Shown one piece after another: positions 15,988 to 27,666 of a stretch of DNA of 34,812 nt. This DNA is from Myxococcus sp. RHSTA-1-4 (GTDB lineage Bacteria; Myxococcota; Myxococcia; Myxococcales; Myxococcaceae): contig NZ_JAIQDG010000067.1 of NCBI RefSeq assembly GCF_020037125.1, forward strand, positions 1 to 34,812, read 5' to 3'. Positions within the stretch are counted from its first letter, which is position 1, and every line of letters starts with the position of its first letter. The notes under the pieces were generated by a model, which was not told the DNA's origin, searched no databases, and worked only from the letters and a program-made list of their open reading frames with translations. Made by a program: the position numbers and the translations under genes.

Positions 15988-18741
15988 CTAGCGTGTGGCC
16001 GGAGCCTGCGGCGGACGCGGGGCGGAGCGCTGGCCGAGGAAGGCCCCGATGCTCTCGCCCTGCGCCGCCTTCAGCGCGGTGCACTGGTCCACCAACTCCA
16101 GCGCCTGGGCCAGCATGCGGGGCCCGCCAGGGGCGCGTGCGTTGCGCTCGGTGAAGAAGTCCGCCACCTGCTGGCGCCGGTCCGCGCCGCAGAAACCGCC
16201 GCCCACGAAGGCCATGCTCCCGGCGACCTCCTCCGGCAGGCGAGCGTCGGGCGAGCCCACCAGCCGGTCGTAGTTCTCCGTCACGAAGTCGAAGGCCACG
16301 GCCTGCGTGCGCACGTTCCGCGAAGCGGCGAACGGCATCCACAGCGTCTCACGCGGGTCCACGTCCTTGTCCAGCATCAGCGCCAGGTTCTGCTTCACCA
16401 GCACCGGGTCCGTGAAGCTGGCCAGCGCGCCGATGAGCTGCTGCCGCGTCTTGCGCTCCTTCTCCGCGCGCACCGCGGTGAGGAGCTTCTGCTGGAAGGC
16501 CGCGTCGCCCTGGGCCGCGGCGACGGCGAGCACCGTGTCCACCATCTCCGGCGCCACCGCGCGCTTGTCCTTCAGCCACCTGTCCGCGAGCGTGCGCGCC
16601 TCGCCGACGAGCTTCGGGTCCGCGCCCTCACGGCCCGCCAGCCACACCAGCCTCGGGCGCAGCAGGCGCGTGTCCTCGTCCTCGCCCTTGCGCGGGGTGA
16701 AGCCGAGCTGCCGCGCGCGCGGCCCATACGTCTCCCGCAGGAAGCGGGCCCGGTCCGCCTGCTTCTCCTCCGGAAGCAGCCGCATGCTGACCAGCTCCAG
16801 CAGGTCCAGCGAGGCCTCGACGACGATGCGGTCCTTGTCGTTGGCCGTGCGCGCCGCCAGCACCAGCGCCTCCGAGGCGGGCATCGCCCCGGCCATGGCC
16901 AGCGCGCGCACGTCTCCAATCAGCGACACGCGCTCGGCGCGCGACAGCCGCTCCAGGCCGGACTTCGTCAGCTTCGCCGCCGCCTCGCCGGCAAGCTGCA
17001 TGCGGAAGTAGCCCGCGCCCTCCGCGTTGGGGAACACCCAGGCCGGGCAGCCCTTCGCGTCCGTCAGCGCCACCTCCGCGCGCTCGCCCTCCAGCAGGGT
17101 GCAGGCGCGTGCCTCCGTGTTGCCGGCGCCCGTCGGGTAGTCCACGCACACCGGCACGCGCCATGACTGCGGGCCCGGAGCCTTCGAGCCCAGCCGCAGG
17201 TAGCGCTGCTGGGTGAGCACCACCTTCGCGCCGCCCGCGCCGCACTCCAGCGACGCGGTGACGAGCGGCGCGCCGCCCTGGTCCAGGAAGGTGGCCAGCA
17301 TGCCCGTGACGTCCTTGCCGGCCTCGGCGGACAGCGCGTCCAGGAAGTCCTTCGCGGTGGCGTTGCCGCCCGCGTGCTGGCGGATGTAGCGCTGGATGCC
17401 GCGGCGGAACACCTCGCGTCCCAGCCACTCCTCCGTCATGGTGAGCACCGCGGCGCCCTTGCCGTAGGTAATCCCGTCGAAGGCGTTGAGGATGTCGTTG
17501 GGGCTGTCAATCGGCTGGCGGATGCGGCGCGCGGACAGGAGGCTGTCGGCGTCCAGGGCGCCGTTGCGGGAGTCCACGCGCTCCACCGGCGCGTCCCACG
17601 CGGGCCGCCACGTCTCGATGATGCGAGGAGTCATCCACGTGGCGAAGGCCTCGTTGAGCCACAGGTCGTCCCACCACTGCATGGTGACGAGGTTGCCGAA
17701 CCACTGGTGCGCCAGCTCATGCACCTGCGTCCCGGCGAAGCCTCGCTGGCGGCCCAGCGTGTCCTCCTCCGGCCTGGAGAGCATGAGGCGCGAGTTGAAC
17801 GTCACCAGGCCCGGGTGCTCCATGGCGCCGCCGAGCAGCGGCACGGCGATGACGTCCAGCTTCTCGTAGGCGTAGGGGACGCCGAAGTAGTCCTCCAGCG
17901 CGGCGAGGATTTGCGGCGTCACCTCGGCGGCGTAGGCGCCCTCCGCGGCGCGGCCTCGCGGGGTGATGATGCGCGTCTTCACCTGCTTCTGGCCGGCATC
18001 CGCGGCCGGGAGGAAGTCGAAGGGGCCCACGCCGAAGGCGATGAGGTAGCCGGGCAGCGGCTGGGTGCGCGCGAAGCGGAAGGTGCGGCCGCCGTCCGGA
18101 CGGGCCTCCTCGGCGAGCTGCGGCGTGTTGGTGACGGCCACGTTGCCCGCGGGCACGTGGAAGGTGAGCTGCCAGGGCACCTTGAAGGCGGGCTCGTCGA
18201 ACGAGGGGAAGACACTGCGGGCGTCGATGGGCTCGAACTGGGTGTAGATGTACCAGTCACCGCCCTCGTTGACGCGGAAGGCGCCGTTCGTCTCCTTCTC
18301 GGAGGCGATGCCGTCGTACACCACGCGCAGCCTCGCGGGGCCGGCGGCCAGCGGCTTCGCCAGCGAGAAGCCGAGGAATTCGTTGCCGCCCTTCACGGGC
18401 CTCACGTCGACGGAGGCGCCCGCCTGGGTGAGCGAGGCCTGCTTGACGGTGAGGCGCTTGCCGTGGAGCCAGATGACGGAGGTGGGCTTCGCCACCTCCA
18501 GGTCGATGTCCGCCACGCCCTGGAAGGCGGAGACCTTCGGGTCCAGGGTGAGCTCCACCGTGTAGCCGGTGGGGCGCACGTCCGTGGGCAGCCGGAGGAC
18601 GGGCGGCGTGGGAGCTTCGACCGCCGCATGGGGAGCGGGAGCGGAGGCGGCGGGAAGCTCGGTGGGAGGATTCTGCCGGGCGCCGCACGCGGTGAGGAGG
18701 GTGACGGCGGCCAGGGCCGCCGGACGGAGCAGGTTGGGCAT
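15988..18741 (-). CDS. M1 family aminopeptidase lipoprotein with altered GAMEN motif
   Basis: 917 aa from the ATG at 18741; the frame opens 23 codons earlier, but the signal peptide starts here. The lipobox is LLTAC (Cys19), so it is probably a periplasmic or outer-membrane-bound aminopeptidase. The zinc site is complete: His341, Glu342 and His345 in HELAHQWFGN, and Glu364 in WLNEAFATWM. The exopeptidase motif normally GAMEN reads GAMEH (305-309), keeping Glu308. An N-terminal beta domain with YTQFEPIDARSVFPSFDEP and a long C-terminal helical ERAP1-like domain complete the fold, at normal family length. It removes N-terminal residues from peptides. It is divergent from the acyltransferase gene; the 95-bp gap must hold both promoters. 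Confidence 0.93.
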   Translation of the reverse strand: MPNLLRPAALAAVTLLTACGARQNPPTELPAASAPAPHAAVEAPTPPVLRLPTDVRPTGYTVELTLDPKVSAFQGVADIDLEVAKPTSVIWLHGKRLTVKQASLTQAGASVDVRPVKGGNEFLGFSLAKPLAAGPARLRVVYDGIASEKETNGAFRVNEGGDWYIYTQFEPIDARSVFPSFDEPAFKVPWQLTFHVPAGNVAVTNTPQLAEEARPDGGRTFRFARTQPLPGYLIAFGVGPFDFLPAADAGQKQVKTRIITPRGRAAEGAYAAEVTPQILAALEDYFGVPYAYEKLDVIAVPLLGGAMEHPGLVTFNSRLMLSRPEEDTLGRQRGFAGTQVHELAHQWFGNLVTMQWWDDLWLNEAFATWMTPRIIETWRPAWDAPVERVDSRNGALDADSLLSARRIRQPIDSPNDILNAFDGITYGKGAAVLTMTEEWLGREVFRRGIQRYIRQHAGGNATAKDFLDALSAEAGKDVTGMLATFLDQGGAPLVTASLECGAGGAKVVLTQQRYLRLGSKAPGPQSWRVPVCVDYPTGAGNTEARACTLLEGERAEVALTDAKGCPAWVFPNAEGAGYFRMQLAGEAAAKLTKSGLERLSRAERVSLIGDVRALAMAGAMPASEALVLAARTANDKDRIVVEASLDLLELVSMRLLPEEKQADRARFLRETYGPRARQLGFTPRKGEDEDTRLLRPRLVWLAGREGADPKLVGEARTLADRWLKDKRAVAPEMVDTVLAVAAAQGDAAFQQKLLTAVRAEKERKTRQQLIGALASFTDPVLVKQNLALMLDKDVDPRETLWMPFAASRNVRTQAVAFDFVTENYDRLVGSPDARLPEEVAGSMAFVGGGFCGADRRQQVADFFTERNARAPGGPRMLAQALELVDQCTALKAAQGESIGAFLGQRSAPRPPQAPATR

Positions 18742-18836
18742 GGCGCGCAGTGTGGCCCAGGCCGGGCAGGCAAGGTAGCGCGGAGCAGGAATGTGTGGCC
18801 TTGCCGTCACGGCGGCTTCGGGTATGGAGTGCCGCC

Positions 18837-19847
18837 GTGCCCATGACCGCCCCCGCGACCCAGGCCCCGCTACCTGACAAGCAGAAAATTCCCGCCGAAC
18901 ACCTGCGCCGCATCGTCGGCACGCCTCCCGGTCCGGTGGTGGCGTTCCTGACGCGCTTCGTATGGGCCTTCCTCACCTGGCTGTCGCCGGAGTCGCGTGA
19001 CGCGGTTGCGCGCTTCGTGGGCAACCTGGCCTACACGCTGGGCATCCGCCGTCGCGTGGCGCTGGACAACCTGGCCATGGCGATGCCGGAGAAGGGTGAC
19101 GCGGAGCGGCGGGAAATCGCGCGCGGGGCCTACATCAACATGGCGCGCGTGGTGCTGGAGTCGCTGCCGGGCGGGGACCGGCTTCCGGCGGACTGGGCGG
19201 AGCAGGGCATCGAGGGTGAAGAGGCATGGCGTGCGCTGAAGGCGCGCGTGGACACGGGCAAGGGCGCGCTGATGGTGACGGCGCACTTCGGCAACTGGGA
19301 ATTGCTGGGGGAGATGCTCATCCGCTGGGGCGTGCCGCTGGACGCGCTGGTGCGGCCGCTGAAGGGGGCGCTCAACACACGCATCGCGGTGAACCGGCTG
19401 GGCGTGGGCGCGGGGCTCATCTACCCGCGTGGGGCCATCCAGGAAATCATCGCCGCGGTGGAGCGGGGCGAGTCCCCCTACATGCTGCTGGACCAGGCGC
19501 TGCCGGCGAAGGCGGCGGTGTTCGTGCCGTTCTTCGGGAAGCTGGCGTCCACCACGCCGGCCATGGCGGTGGCCGCGAAGCGCACGGGCGCTCCGGTGTT
19601 CGTGGTGATGGGCGTGCGCAGCGGACGCGGCGGCGCGCGGTTCCGGATGGAGGTGGAGGGCCCCATCCTCCCGCCCGCGCCGGGCGAGTGCGAGGACCCG
19701 ATTACGGAGCACACCGCGCGGGTGACGGCCGCGCTGGAGCGCTGCATCCGCAAGCACCCGGAGCAGTGGATGTGGCTGCACCGGCGCTGGAAGTACCAGC
19801 CGGAGCCGGCGGGCGCTCCGGCCGCGGCGGCAGAAGCAAAGGACTGA
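18837..19847 (+). CDS. LpxL/HtrB-like lysophospholipid/lipid A acyltransferase
   Basis: 336 aa from the GTG at 18837, chosen because GGAG lies 7 nt upstream; the ATG at 18843 is an alternative. The catalytic HX4E/D motif is HFGNWE with His150 and Glu155. Other family marks are RRRVALDNLAMAMPE (the NL...FP region), PLKGALNTRI, YPRGAIQEI, LLDQALP and the C-terminal WMWLHRRWK, typical of LpxL/LpxM. A hydrophobic segment at about 33-49 would anchor it in the inner membrane. The likely reaction is addition of a secondary acyl chain to lipid A; a related acyl transfer is possible. It ends 7 bp before the convergent hypothetical gene. Confidence 0.9.
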   Translation: MPMTAPATQAPLPDKQKIPAEHLRRIVGTPPGPVVAFLTRFVWAFLTWLSPESRDAVARFVGNLAYTLGIRRRVALDNLAMAMPEKGDAERREIARGAYINMARVVLESLPGGDRLPADWAEQGIEGEEAWRALKARVDTGKGALMVTAHFGNWELLGEMLIRWGVPLDALVRPLKGALNTRIAVNRLGVGAGLIYPRGAIQEIIAAVERGESPYMLLDQALPAKAAVFVPFFGKLASTTPAMAVAAKRTGAPVFVVMGVRSGRGGARFRMEVEGPILPPAPGECEDPITEHTARVTAALERCIRKHPEQWMWLHRRWKYQPEPAGAPAAAAEAKD

Positions 19848-19854
19848 GCACGGA

Positions 19855-20433
19855 CTACCAGCGGTGGTCGCCGAAGAGGCAGTCCGCGAGCGTCACCTTG
19901 CCGAACCAGAGATTGCCTACCTGGAGGTCCGGCACGGGCGTGGAGAGCACGTCCTCCGGCAGCCGGGTGGTGCCGAACGCCTCGATGGCAAGGGCTTCGA
20001 GCCTCTCCGCGAAGGGCTGGAACTCCGCGGGCAGTGGTGGCTGATGGGTGATGGTCTCCCTCAATCGCTCGTGCACGCGTTTGTGGTGGTCGGCGTACAG
20101 GATGTGAACGGGCGCGAGGATGCAGACCATCAGCACCACCTCCTTCTCCTCGGATGCATTCACGATGGAGTCCGGCAAGGCCACTCGGACGGAGTAGGCC
20201 GGGTCATAGAGGATGTTCGGGTAGTCCCACACATGGGTGCCGGGCATTTCCTTCCGAATGCGCTCCAGAAAGGATTTCCACGAGCGCTGGTCCGCTACCG
20301 CCCCCCGCCGGAGTGCCTCGAGCCGTTTGGTCTCCTCCGTGGCCGCGTAGCGAGGGTCGTACCCATCGATGCCCGCGGGGTAGTAGCGGTAGACGAGCCG
20401 AAGGAGCGCTTCCGCGGTGACTGGCTGACTCAT
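19855..20433 (-). CDS. Hypothetical soluble protein, possible partner of the adjacent lipoprotein
   Basis: 192 aa from the ATG at 20433; a GTG at 20439 with AAGGA closer upstream is an equally good start. I do not recognise the family. It has no signal peptide or membrane segment. Visible features are a helical N-terminus (LLRLVYRYYPAGIDGYD), a Trp/Tyr-rich middle (THVWDYPNILYDPAYSVRVALPDS), a hydrophobic strand (EVVLMVCILAPVHILYADH) and an acidic tail ending CLFGDHRW. It lies 72 bp downstream of a small lipoprotein gene on the same strand. Third-position bias is lower than in neighbouring metabolic genes. Such pairs in myxobacteria can be toxin/immunity-type genes, but nothing here proves it. 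Confidence 0.72.
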   Translation of the reverse strand: MSQPVTAEALLRLVYRYYPAGIDGYDPRYAATEETKRLEALRRGAVADQRSWKSFLERIRKEMPGTHVWDYPNILYDPAYSVRVALPDSIVNASEEKEVVLMVCILAPVHILYADHHKRVHERLRETITHQPPLPAEFQPFAERLEALAIEAFGTTRLPEDVLSTPVPDLQVGNLWFGKVTLADCLFGDHRW

Positions 20434-20505
20434 GAGCACGGCTTCCTTCCCGCTGGAAGGTAGGCATTCCATAAACCCACGGCAGTACCAGAGGCACGCA
20501 CCTGA

Positions 20506-20973
20506 CTACTCCGGAACGAACCTTGTTCGAGGAATGCCCTCCAGGACGAAACGGCGCACCCTGACCCCTTTTAGCGCCGACGTCAGGATGCGTCCCATCT
20601 CCAGCAGGAACATGTTGCAGAGCTCCGCGCTGGTCGCCGGCCGCTTGCTCAGGGCGAGGCGTGCGGCTTGATCGGCCGCGCTGGCGGCCTCTTGTTGAGC
20701 AACGACGTCAGGGACATTCCCTTCCTTGGTGGCGATGGGAAGACCTACCTCGACGTCACAGAGCGTCTGAATGGGCTGATGCTGAGAGATGCGCGTCAGT
20801 GCGATGGTGGTCTGTGCCACCTTCCATCCCCCGCCCTCACTTCCCTCTCGGGAGATGACCTCGTGGAACTGAAAGGCCGCGGGCGGAATCCTGCCGGCCG
20901 TGCCCATGACACAGCCGGAGCCCACCAACACCAGCCACCCGAGCAGCACGGTGAGCACGACACGAGGGTGCAT
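20506..20973 (-). CDS. Small lipoprotein of unknown function
   Basis: 155 aa. The signal peptide ends in LVGSGC (Cys21), a lipobox. The ATG has GGGGAGG 5 nt upstream. The mature part is short, with a beta-like segment (FQFHEVISREGSEGGGWKVAQTTIALTRI) and a C-terminal helical/basic segment (LTSALKGVRVRRFVLEG). No family recognised. It is 126 bp downstream of alr and 72 bp upstream of the hypothetical gene on the same strand, so it probably forms an operon with the latter. It might be a remnant or accessory lipoprotein of a polymorphic exchange system, which is a guess. Confidence 0.75.
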   Translation of the reverse strand: MHPRVVLTVLLGWLVLVGSGCVMGTAGRIPPAAFQFHEVISREGSEGGGWKVAQTTIALTRISQHQPIQTLCDVEVGLPIATKEGNVPDVVAQQEAASAADQAARLALSKRPATSAELCNMFLLEMGRILTSALKGVRVRRFVLEGIPRTRFVPE

Positions 20974-21099
20974 GCGACCTCCCCACGGGCATTTCCGCCC
21001 GCCCGAGGTTCAGCATGTCCCATTCGCGTACGCCCGAGCCCCGCTCCGGCTTCAAACTCCAGAGGTCATGTCCAACACGCAACACCCACCACGTCACCC

Positions 21100-22329
21100 C
21101 TACTCCACCACCACCCGCTTCAGGTGCGCGCCCAGCCGGGTGACGACTTCGTAGTGAATCGTCTGCGCCCAGCTCGCGAGTGACTCGGCGGAGACGGACT
21201 CCTCGCCGTCCTTCCCCAGCAGCGTGGCCGTCACCTGCCGCTCGTCGGACGTGGCCCGCGTCACGTCCACGATGAGGTGGTTCATCATCACCCGGCCCAG
21301 CACCGGGCAGCGCCGCCCGTGCACCAGCACGTGCGCCTTGCCCGACGCCAGCCGCGGGTAGCCGTCGTAGTACCCCACCGGCAGCACGGCGATGCGCGTG
21401 GGCTCCGGGCACCGGTACGTGCAGCCGTAGCCCACGTAGCTGCCCGCCGGCAGCCACTTCACCACCTGGCTGCGGCACTTCCAGGACAGCACCGGCTTCA
21501 GCACCGGCACCTCCCCCAGCACCAGCCGCGCCGACAGCCGCGTCTCCGGCGAGGGCCACAGCCCGTACAGCGAAATCCCCACCCGCAGCGCCTCGTAGCG
21601 CGCCTTCGGCAGCACCAGCGTCGCCGCGCTCGCGGCGATGTGCCGCTGCAAGGGCTTCACCGGCTTCAACTGCGACTCCAGGAACGCCAGCCCCGTCTCG
21701 AACGCGTCCAGCTGCGCCAGCGCGTACCCCTGCTCCGTCACGTCCTCCGTGTTGGCGAAGTGGCTCAGCGCCCCCACCACCTCCAGCACGTCCCGCGACT
21801 CGACGAGGAAGTGCGACTCGCGCGGCAGCCCGTCCAGCGTGAAGCCCTCGCGCCCCAGGCCCGTGTCGATGTGCACGTGCACCCGCAGCGGCCGCTCCAG
21901 CTTCGCCGCGCGCAGCACCGGCACCGCGTCCGCCCAGCCACGGTCCGCCACCACCACGTCCACGCCCTCGCGCGCCAGCACCACCGCCTCGTGCGGCCCC
22001 ACCGCGCCCAGCACCAGCACCTGCCGCGGCGGCAGCCCGTGCGCCCGCTCGTGCTCGCGCACCTTCAGCGCGTCCTGCGGGGCGATGAAGTAGAGGACGT
22101 CCACCTGCCCGTGCACCAGCGGCAGCACCTGCGCCAGCCCGTGCCCGTAGGCATTGCCCTTGAGCACCGCGCCCACCCCGCGCGGCGTCCCCTCACGGCC
22201 CTCCAGGGCCCGGAACACCTCCACGTTGTGCCGCAGCGCGGACGCGCTCAACTCCAGCCACGAGGCATGGACCGCGTCTCCCGGCCCGTCTCCCATTGAC
22301 TCCACATCCACCTCCAGGATTCGCCCCAT
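21100..22329 (-). CDS. alr: Alanine racemase
   Basis: 409 aa (a later ATG at 22296, with GTGGAG just upstream, would give 398 aa). It is a PLP enzyme interconverting L- and D-alanine for peptidoglycan. PLP-binding Lys57 is in AVLKGNAYGHG; the catalytic Tyr of the other face is Tyr301 in YVGYGCTYRC. Other marks are HVHIDTGLGREG, RVGISLYGLWP and VLPVGYYDGYPR. The usual CMDQ segment reads MMNHLIVD, so Asp is replaced by Asn there. The length is slightly above the family norm because of the N-terminal extension. It is divergent from the sigma factor gene with a gap of about 210 bp. Confidence 0.93.
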   Translation of the reverse strand: MGRILEVDVESMGDGPGDAVHASWLELSASALRHNVEVFRALEGREGTPRGVGAVLKGNAYGHGLAQVLPLVHGQVDVLYFIAPQDALKVREHERAHGLPPRQVLVLGAVGPHEAVVLAREGVDVVVADRGWADAVPVLRAAKLERPLRVHVHIDTGLGREGFTLDGLPRESHFLVESRDVLEVVGALSHFANTEDVTEQGYALAQLDAFETGLAFLESQLKPVKPLQRHIAASAATLVLPKARYEALRVGISLYGLWPSPETRLSARLVLGEVPVLKPVLSWKCRSQVVKWLPAGSYVGYGCTYRCPEPTRIAVLPVGYYDGYPRLASGKAHVLVHGRRCPVLGRVMMNHLIVDVTRATSDERQVTATLLGKDGEESVSAESLASWAQTIHYEVVTRLGAHLKRVVVE

Positions 22330-22539
22330 ACCAGCAATGCGCGGGCCATGGGCCGTGCGTCATCCCAGCCACACGTGCCCGCGCGCGGGGCAGGCGGACG
22401 GGACCGGCGTGGGCCCCACTGCGCCCGGCCCCCACACAGCGTCCTTCCCTTCTCCTCGGCGAGTGAGCAGGGAAGCACGAGCACCTCACAGGGAAACGGT
22501 CGAAACCGGATTCCAGGAGGGGGTGCTATCGTCCAGGCC

Positions 22540-23436
22540 GTGTCCTCACCGGATGTCTCCCTGGCCCAGGCCTTCCTGGCGGCGCGTGGCGCTCCAGCCA
22601 CACCCGAATCACTGCCTGCCTTGCAGGAGCGGCTGTCGCGCCTGCTGGAGGCGGCGCGCGCGCCGTGGCCCGGGGTGGAGCTGGAGGGCCCTCGCTTCGC
22701 CGGCCACCTGGCGCGGCTGCTCGCCGGAGACGCCTCCCCGGAGGACGCGGAGAAGCTGAACCTGTCGGACGTGTACCTCGCCCGCGCGGCGGCGGACGGG
22801 CTGCCCTCGGCGCTCCAGGCCTTCGAGGCGCGCTTCCTCCCCGAGGTGGACGCCGCCGTGGCGCGGCTGAAGCTGCCCCCCACCGGCCTGGACGAGGTGC
22901 GCCAGCTCCTGCGCCAGCGCATGCTGGTGGGCACCGCGGACGCGCCAGCACGGCTGGCCGCCTACCCGGGCACCGGCCCGCTGAGCGGTTGGGTGCGCGC
23001 GGCGGCGCTGTGGCTCGCGCTCGACTGGCAGCGCCAGCGCAGCGGGCAGGCGCACGCGGAGGACGCGGACCTGTCCGTGCTGGTGGCGCCCGGGGACGAC
23101 CCGGAGCTGGCCTACCTCAAGACGACGTACCGCGCGGAGTTCAACGCGTCGTTCGCCTCGGCGCTGGCGGCCCTGGAGCCGCGCCAGCGCAACTTCCTGC
23201 GCCTGAAGTACCTGGACGGGCTGAGCATCGACCAGCTCGGCGCGCTGTACGGCGTGCACCGCTCCACGGCCGCGCGCTGGGTGGTGGGCGCGCAGGAGGC
23301 GCTCCTCCAGGAGACGCGGCGGCGGCTCACCGAGCGCCTGCGCCTCACCCGCTCGCAGCTCGACAGCGTGCTGCGCCTCATCTCCAGCCAGCTCGACGTG
23401 AGCCTCAGCCGGCTGCTGCGCTCGCGGCTCGACTGA
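22540..23436 (+). CDS. Sigma-70-family RNA polymerase sigma factor (myxobacterial type)
   Basis: 298 aa from the GTG at 22540; no ideal ribosome site precedes it (AGGAGG is about 20 nt away), so the start is uncertain. The clear part is region 4 at about 211-250: ALEPRQRNFLRLKYLDGLSIDQLGALYGVHRSTAARWVVGAQ with a helix-turn-helix (strings shown in part). Region 2-like helices occupy about 85-165 (LSDVYLARAAADG, WVRAAALWLALDWQRQ). It lies 19 bp upstream of a gene that starts with an anti-sigma-type zinc finger, which strongly suggests a regulator pair. It probably directs RNA polymerase to a small stress or developmental regulon. Confidence 0.82.
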   Translation: MSSPDVSLAQAFLAARGAPATPESLPALQERLSRLLEAARAPWPGVELEGPRFAGHLARLLAGDASPEDAEKLNLSDVYLARAAADGLPSALQAFEARFLPEVDAAVARLKLPPTGLDEVRQLLRQRMLVGTADAPARLAAYPGTGPLSGWVRAAALWLALDWQRQRSGQAHAEDADLSVLVAPGDDPELAYLKTTYRAEFNASFASALAALEPRQRNFLRLKYLDGLSIDQLGALYGVHRSTAARWVVGAQEALLQETRRRLTERLRLTRSQLDSVLRLISSQLDVSLSRLLRSRLD

Positions 23437-23455
23437 AGAGGGAGTCCCGAGCGCC

Positions 23456-26455
<3,000 letters not shown>

Positions 26456-26525
26456 CGCCCCAGCGACGAAAGAGGCGCCGGATGGTGTTCCCGCGCGCGG
26501 GCAAACCGCATTAAAGGAAGAGCGG

Positions 26526-27194
26526 ATGCGAACGCTCTTCATCGGTGACGTGCACGGGTGCGCGGAGGAACTGGACGCGCTGCTGGCCGAGTGCGGGTGG
26601 CGGCCAGGCGACCGCGTGGTGCTGGTGGGCGACCTGGTGGCGAAGGGCCCGGACTCGGCGGGCGTGGTGCGCCGGGCGCGCGAGGGTGGGTTCCTCGCGG
26701 TGCGGGGCAACCATGACGCGCACGTGCTGCGCTGGCGCGCGGGCCGGGGGCCGAAGGGCAAGACGCTGAAGCCCGAGCACCAGCAGGTGCTGGACACGCT
26801 GACGCCGGAGGACTGGGCGTGGCTGGAGGCGCGGCCGCTGTACCTGCGCTTCCCGGAGCTGAACGTGGTGGCCGTGCACGGCGGGCTGGTGCCCGGCGTG
26901 CCGCTGGAGCAGCAGAAGGAGGACGAGCTGCTCAACCTGCGCAGCATCACCGCGGACGGCACGCCCTCGAAGCGCGTGGACGGCGGCGACCCGTGGGGCA
27001 GCAAGTGGCCGGGGCCGGAGCTGGTCATCTTCGGCCACGACGCCATGCGCGGGATTCAGCGGCACCCGCACGCGCTGGGACTGGACTCGGGCTGCGTGTA
27101 CGGCGGCAGGCTCTCCGCGTACGTGCTGCCGGAGGGACGGCTGGTGTCGGTGCTGGCGAAGCGCGCGTACGTGGACGTGGACGCGTCACCGTGA
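26526..27194 (+). CDS. PPP-type metallophosphoesterase (protein phosphatase/ApaH-like)
   Basis: 222 aa. All motifs of the PPP family are present in order: GDVHG (7-11), GDLVAKGP (35-42), GNHD (61-64), VAVHGG (His118) and GHD (His171), giving a two-metal site. AAGGAAGAG precedes the ATG. It probably dephosphorylates Ser/Thr phosphoproteins or cleaves dinucleoside tetraphosphates. It lies 70 bp after the kinase gene on the same strand, so it could reverse that kinase's phosphorylation, but the link is only positional. It is the last gene of ordinary chromosome before the mobile region. Confidence 0.88.
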   Translation: MRTLFIGDVHGCAEELDALLAECGWRPGDRVVLVGDLVAKGPDSAGVVRRAREGGFLAVRGNHDAHVLRWRAGRGPKGKTLKPEHQQVLDTLTPEDWAWLEARPLYLRFPELNVVAVHGGLVPGVPLEQQKEDELLNLRSITADGTPSKRVDGGDPWGSKWPGPELVIFGHDAMRGIQRHPHALGLDSGCVYGGRLSAYVLPEGRLVSVLAKRAYVDVDASP

Positions 27195-27598
27195 AGCCTT
27201 CCGCGGACGCTCGAAGGGCTCGCCCTCGTGGGACAGCATCGACTCCCAGCCGCCATCCCCGGTGGGGGCAGCGTCCATGTGCCGGGGCCCACGGTCTGCG
27301 GCCCGGCGCGGAAGCGCGGCGAGCGTAGCGCTGACGAGCCCCGCCGCATCTCACAGAACGCGCAGTGGGTCCTGCCGGGAATGGAGAACGGCATGGATTA
27401 CCTGCTTCCCGGTGGACACGCGGTGCCCTAAACCCGCGACGGCGCACGCCTTTCGAGCAATCGCGAGTGAATCCGGGCACTTCAAGTCCACGGGGCAGAC
27501 CTCGCCAGTCCCACCTGTCACCCGGAGTTCCCTACAGTCTTGGAGACATTTTGGAGACGAAACCAGGGGACACCATGCTCCAAGAACCTTCGCGCTAG
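27195..27598. other. 404-bp stretch without a clear gene, left flank of the insertion sequence
   Basis: No open frame here has convincing codon bias. The last 70 bp become less GC-rich and contain a short direct repeat (TTGGAGACATTTTGGAGAC). One frame through 27532-27597 (ending APRTFAL) is collinear with the HTH_17 frame on the far side of the insertion sequence, so this may be the start region of that broken gene. The change in composition suggests that the boundary between chromosome and acquired DNA lies within this stretch. Confidence 0.5.
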
Positions 27599-27608
27599 GA
27601 GCGTGTTG
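27599..27608 (+). repeat. Left inverted repeat of the insertion sequence
   Basis: GAGCGTGTTG, inverted at 29162-29171. Counting the flanking GCTAG, the match is 15 of 15. Confidence 0.88.
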
Positions 27609-27623
27609 GAGTAACGGCAAGAA

Positions 27624-27664
27624 CCTACTTGAGGCGTAGGCAAGGGCGTGATGCGCTTGCCTAC
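27624..27664 (+). promoter_or_regulatory. Two overlapping hairpins in the transposase leader
   Basis: GTAGGCAAG (27636-27644) pairs perfectly with CTTGCCTAC (27656-27664), ending 2 nt before the ATG and covering the place of a ribosome site. The same GTAGG can instead pair with CCTAC at 27624-27628. The two structures exclude each other. Insertion sequences commonly hide the transposase start in a hairpin so that transcripts entering from outside are poorly translated; here an alternative fold could release or enforce it. The pairing is seen; the function is inferred. Confidence 0.5.
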
Positions 27665-27666
27665 CC

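Noticed and set aside
17374..18846. 490-aa plus-strand open frame
   Set aside because: Antisense to the M1 aminopeptidase; composition is that of a shadow frame.
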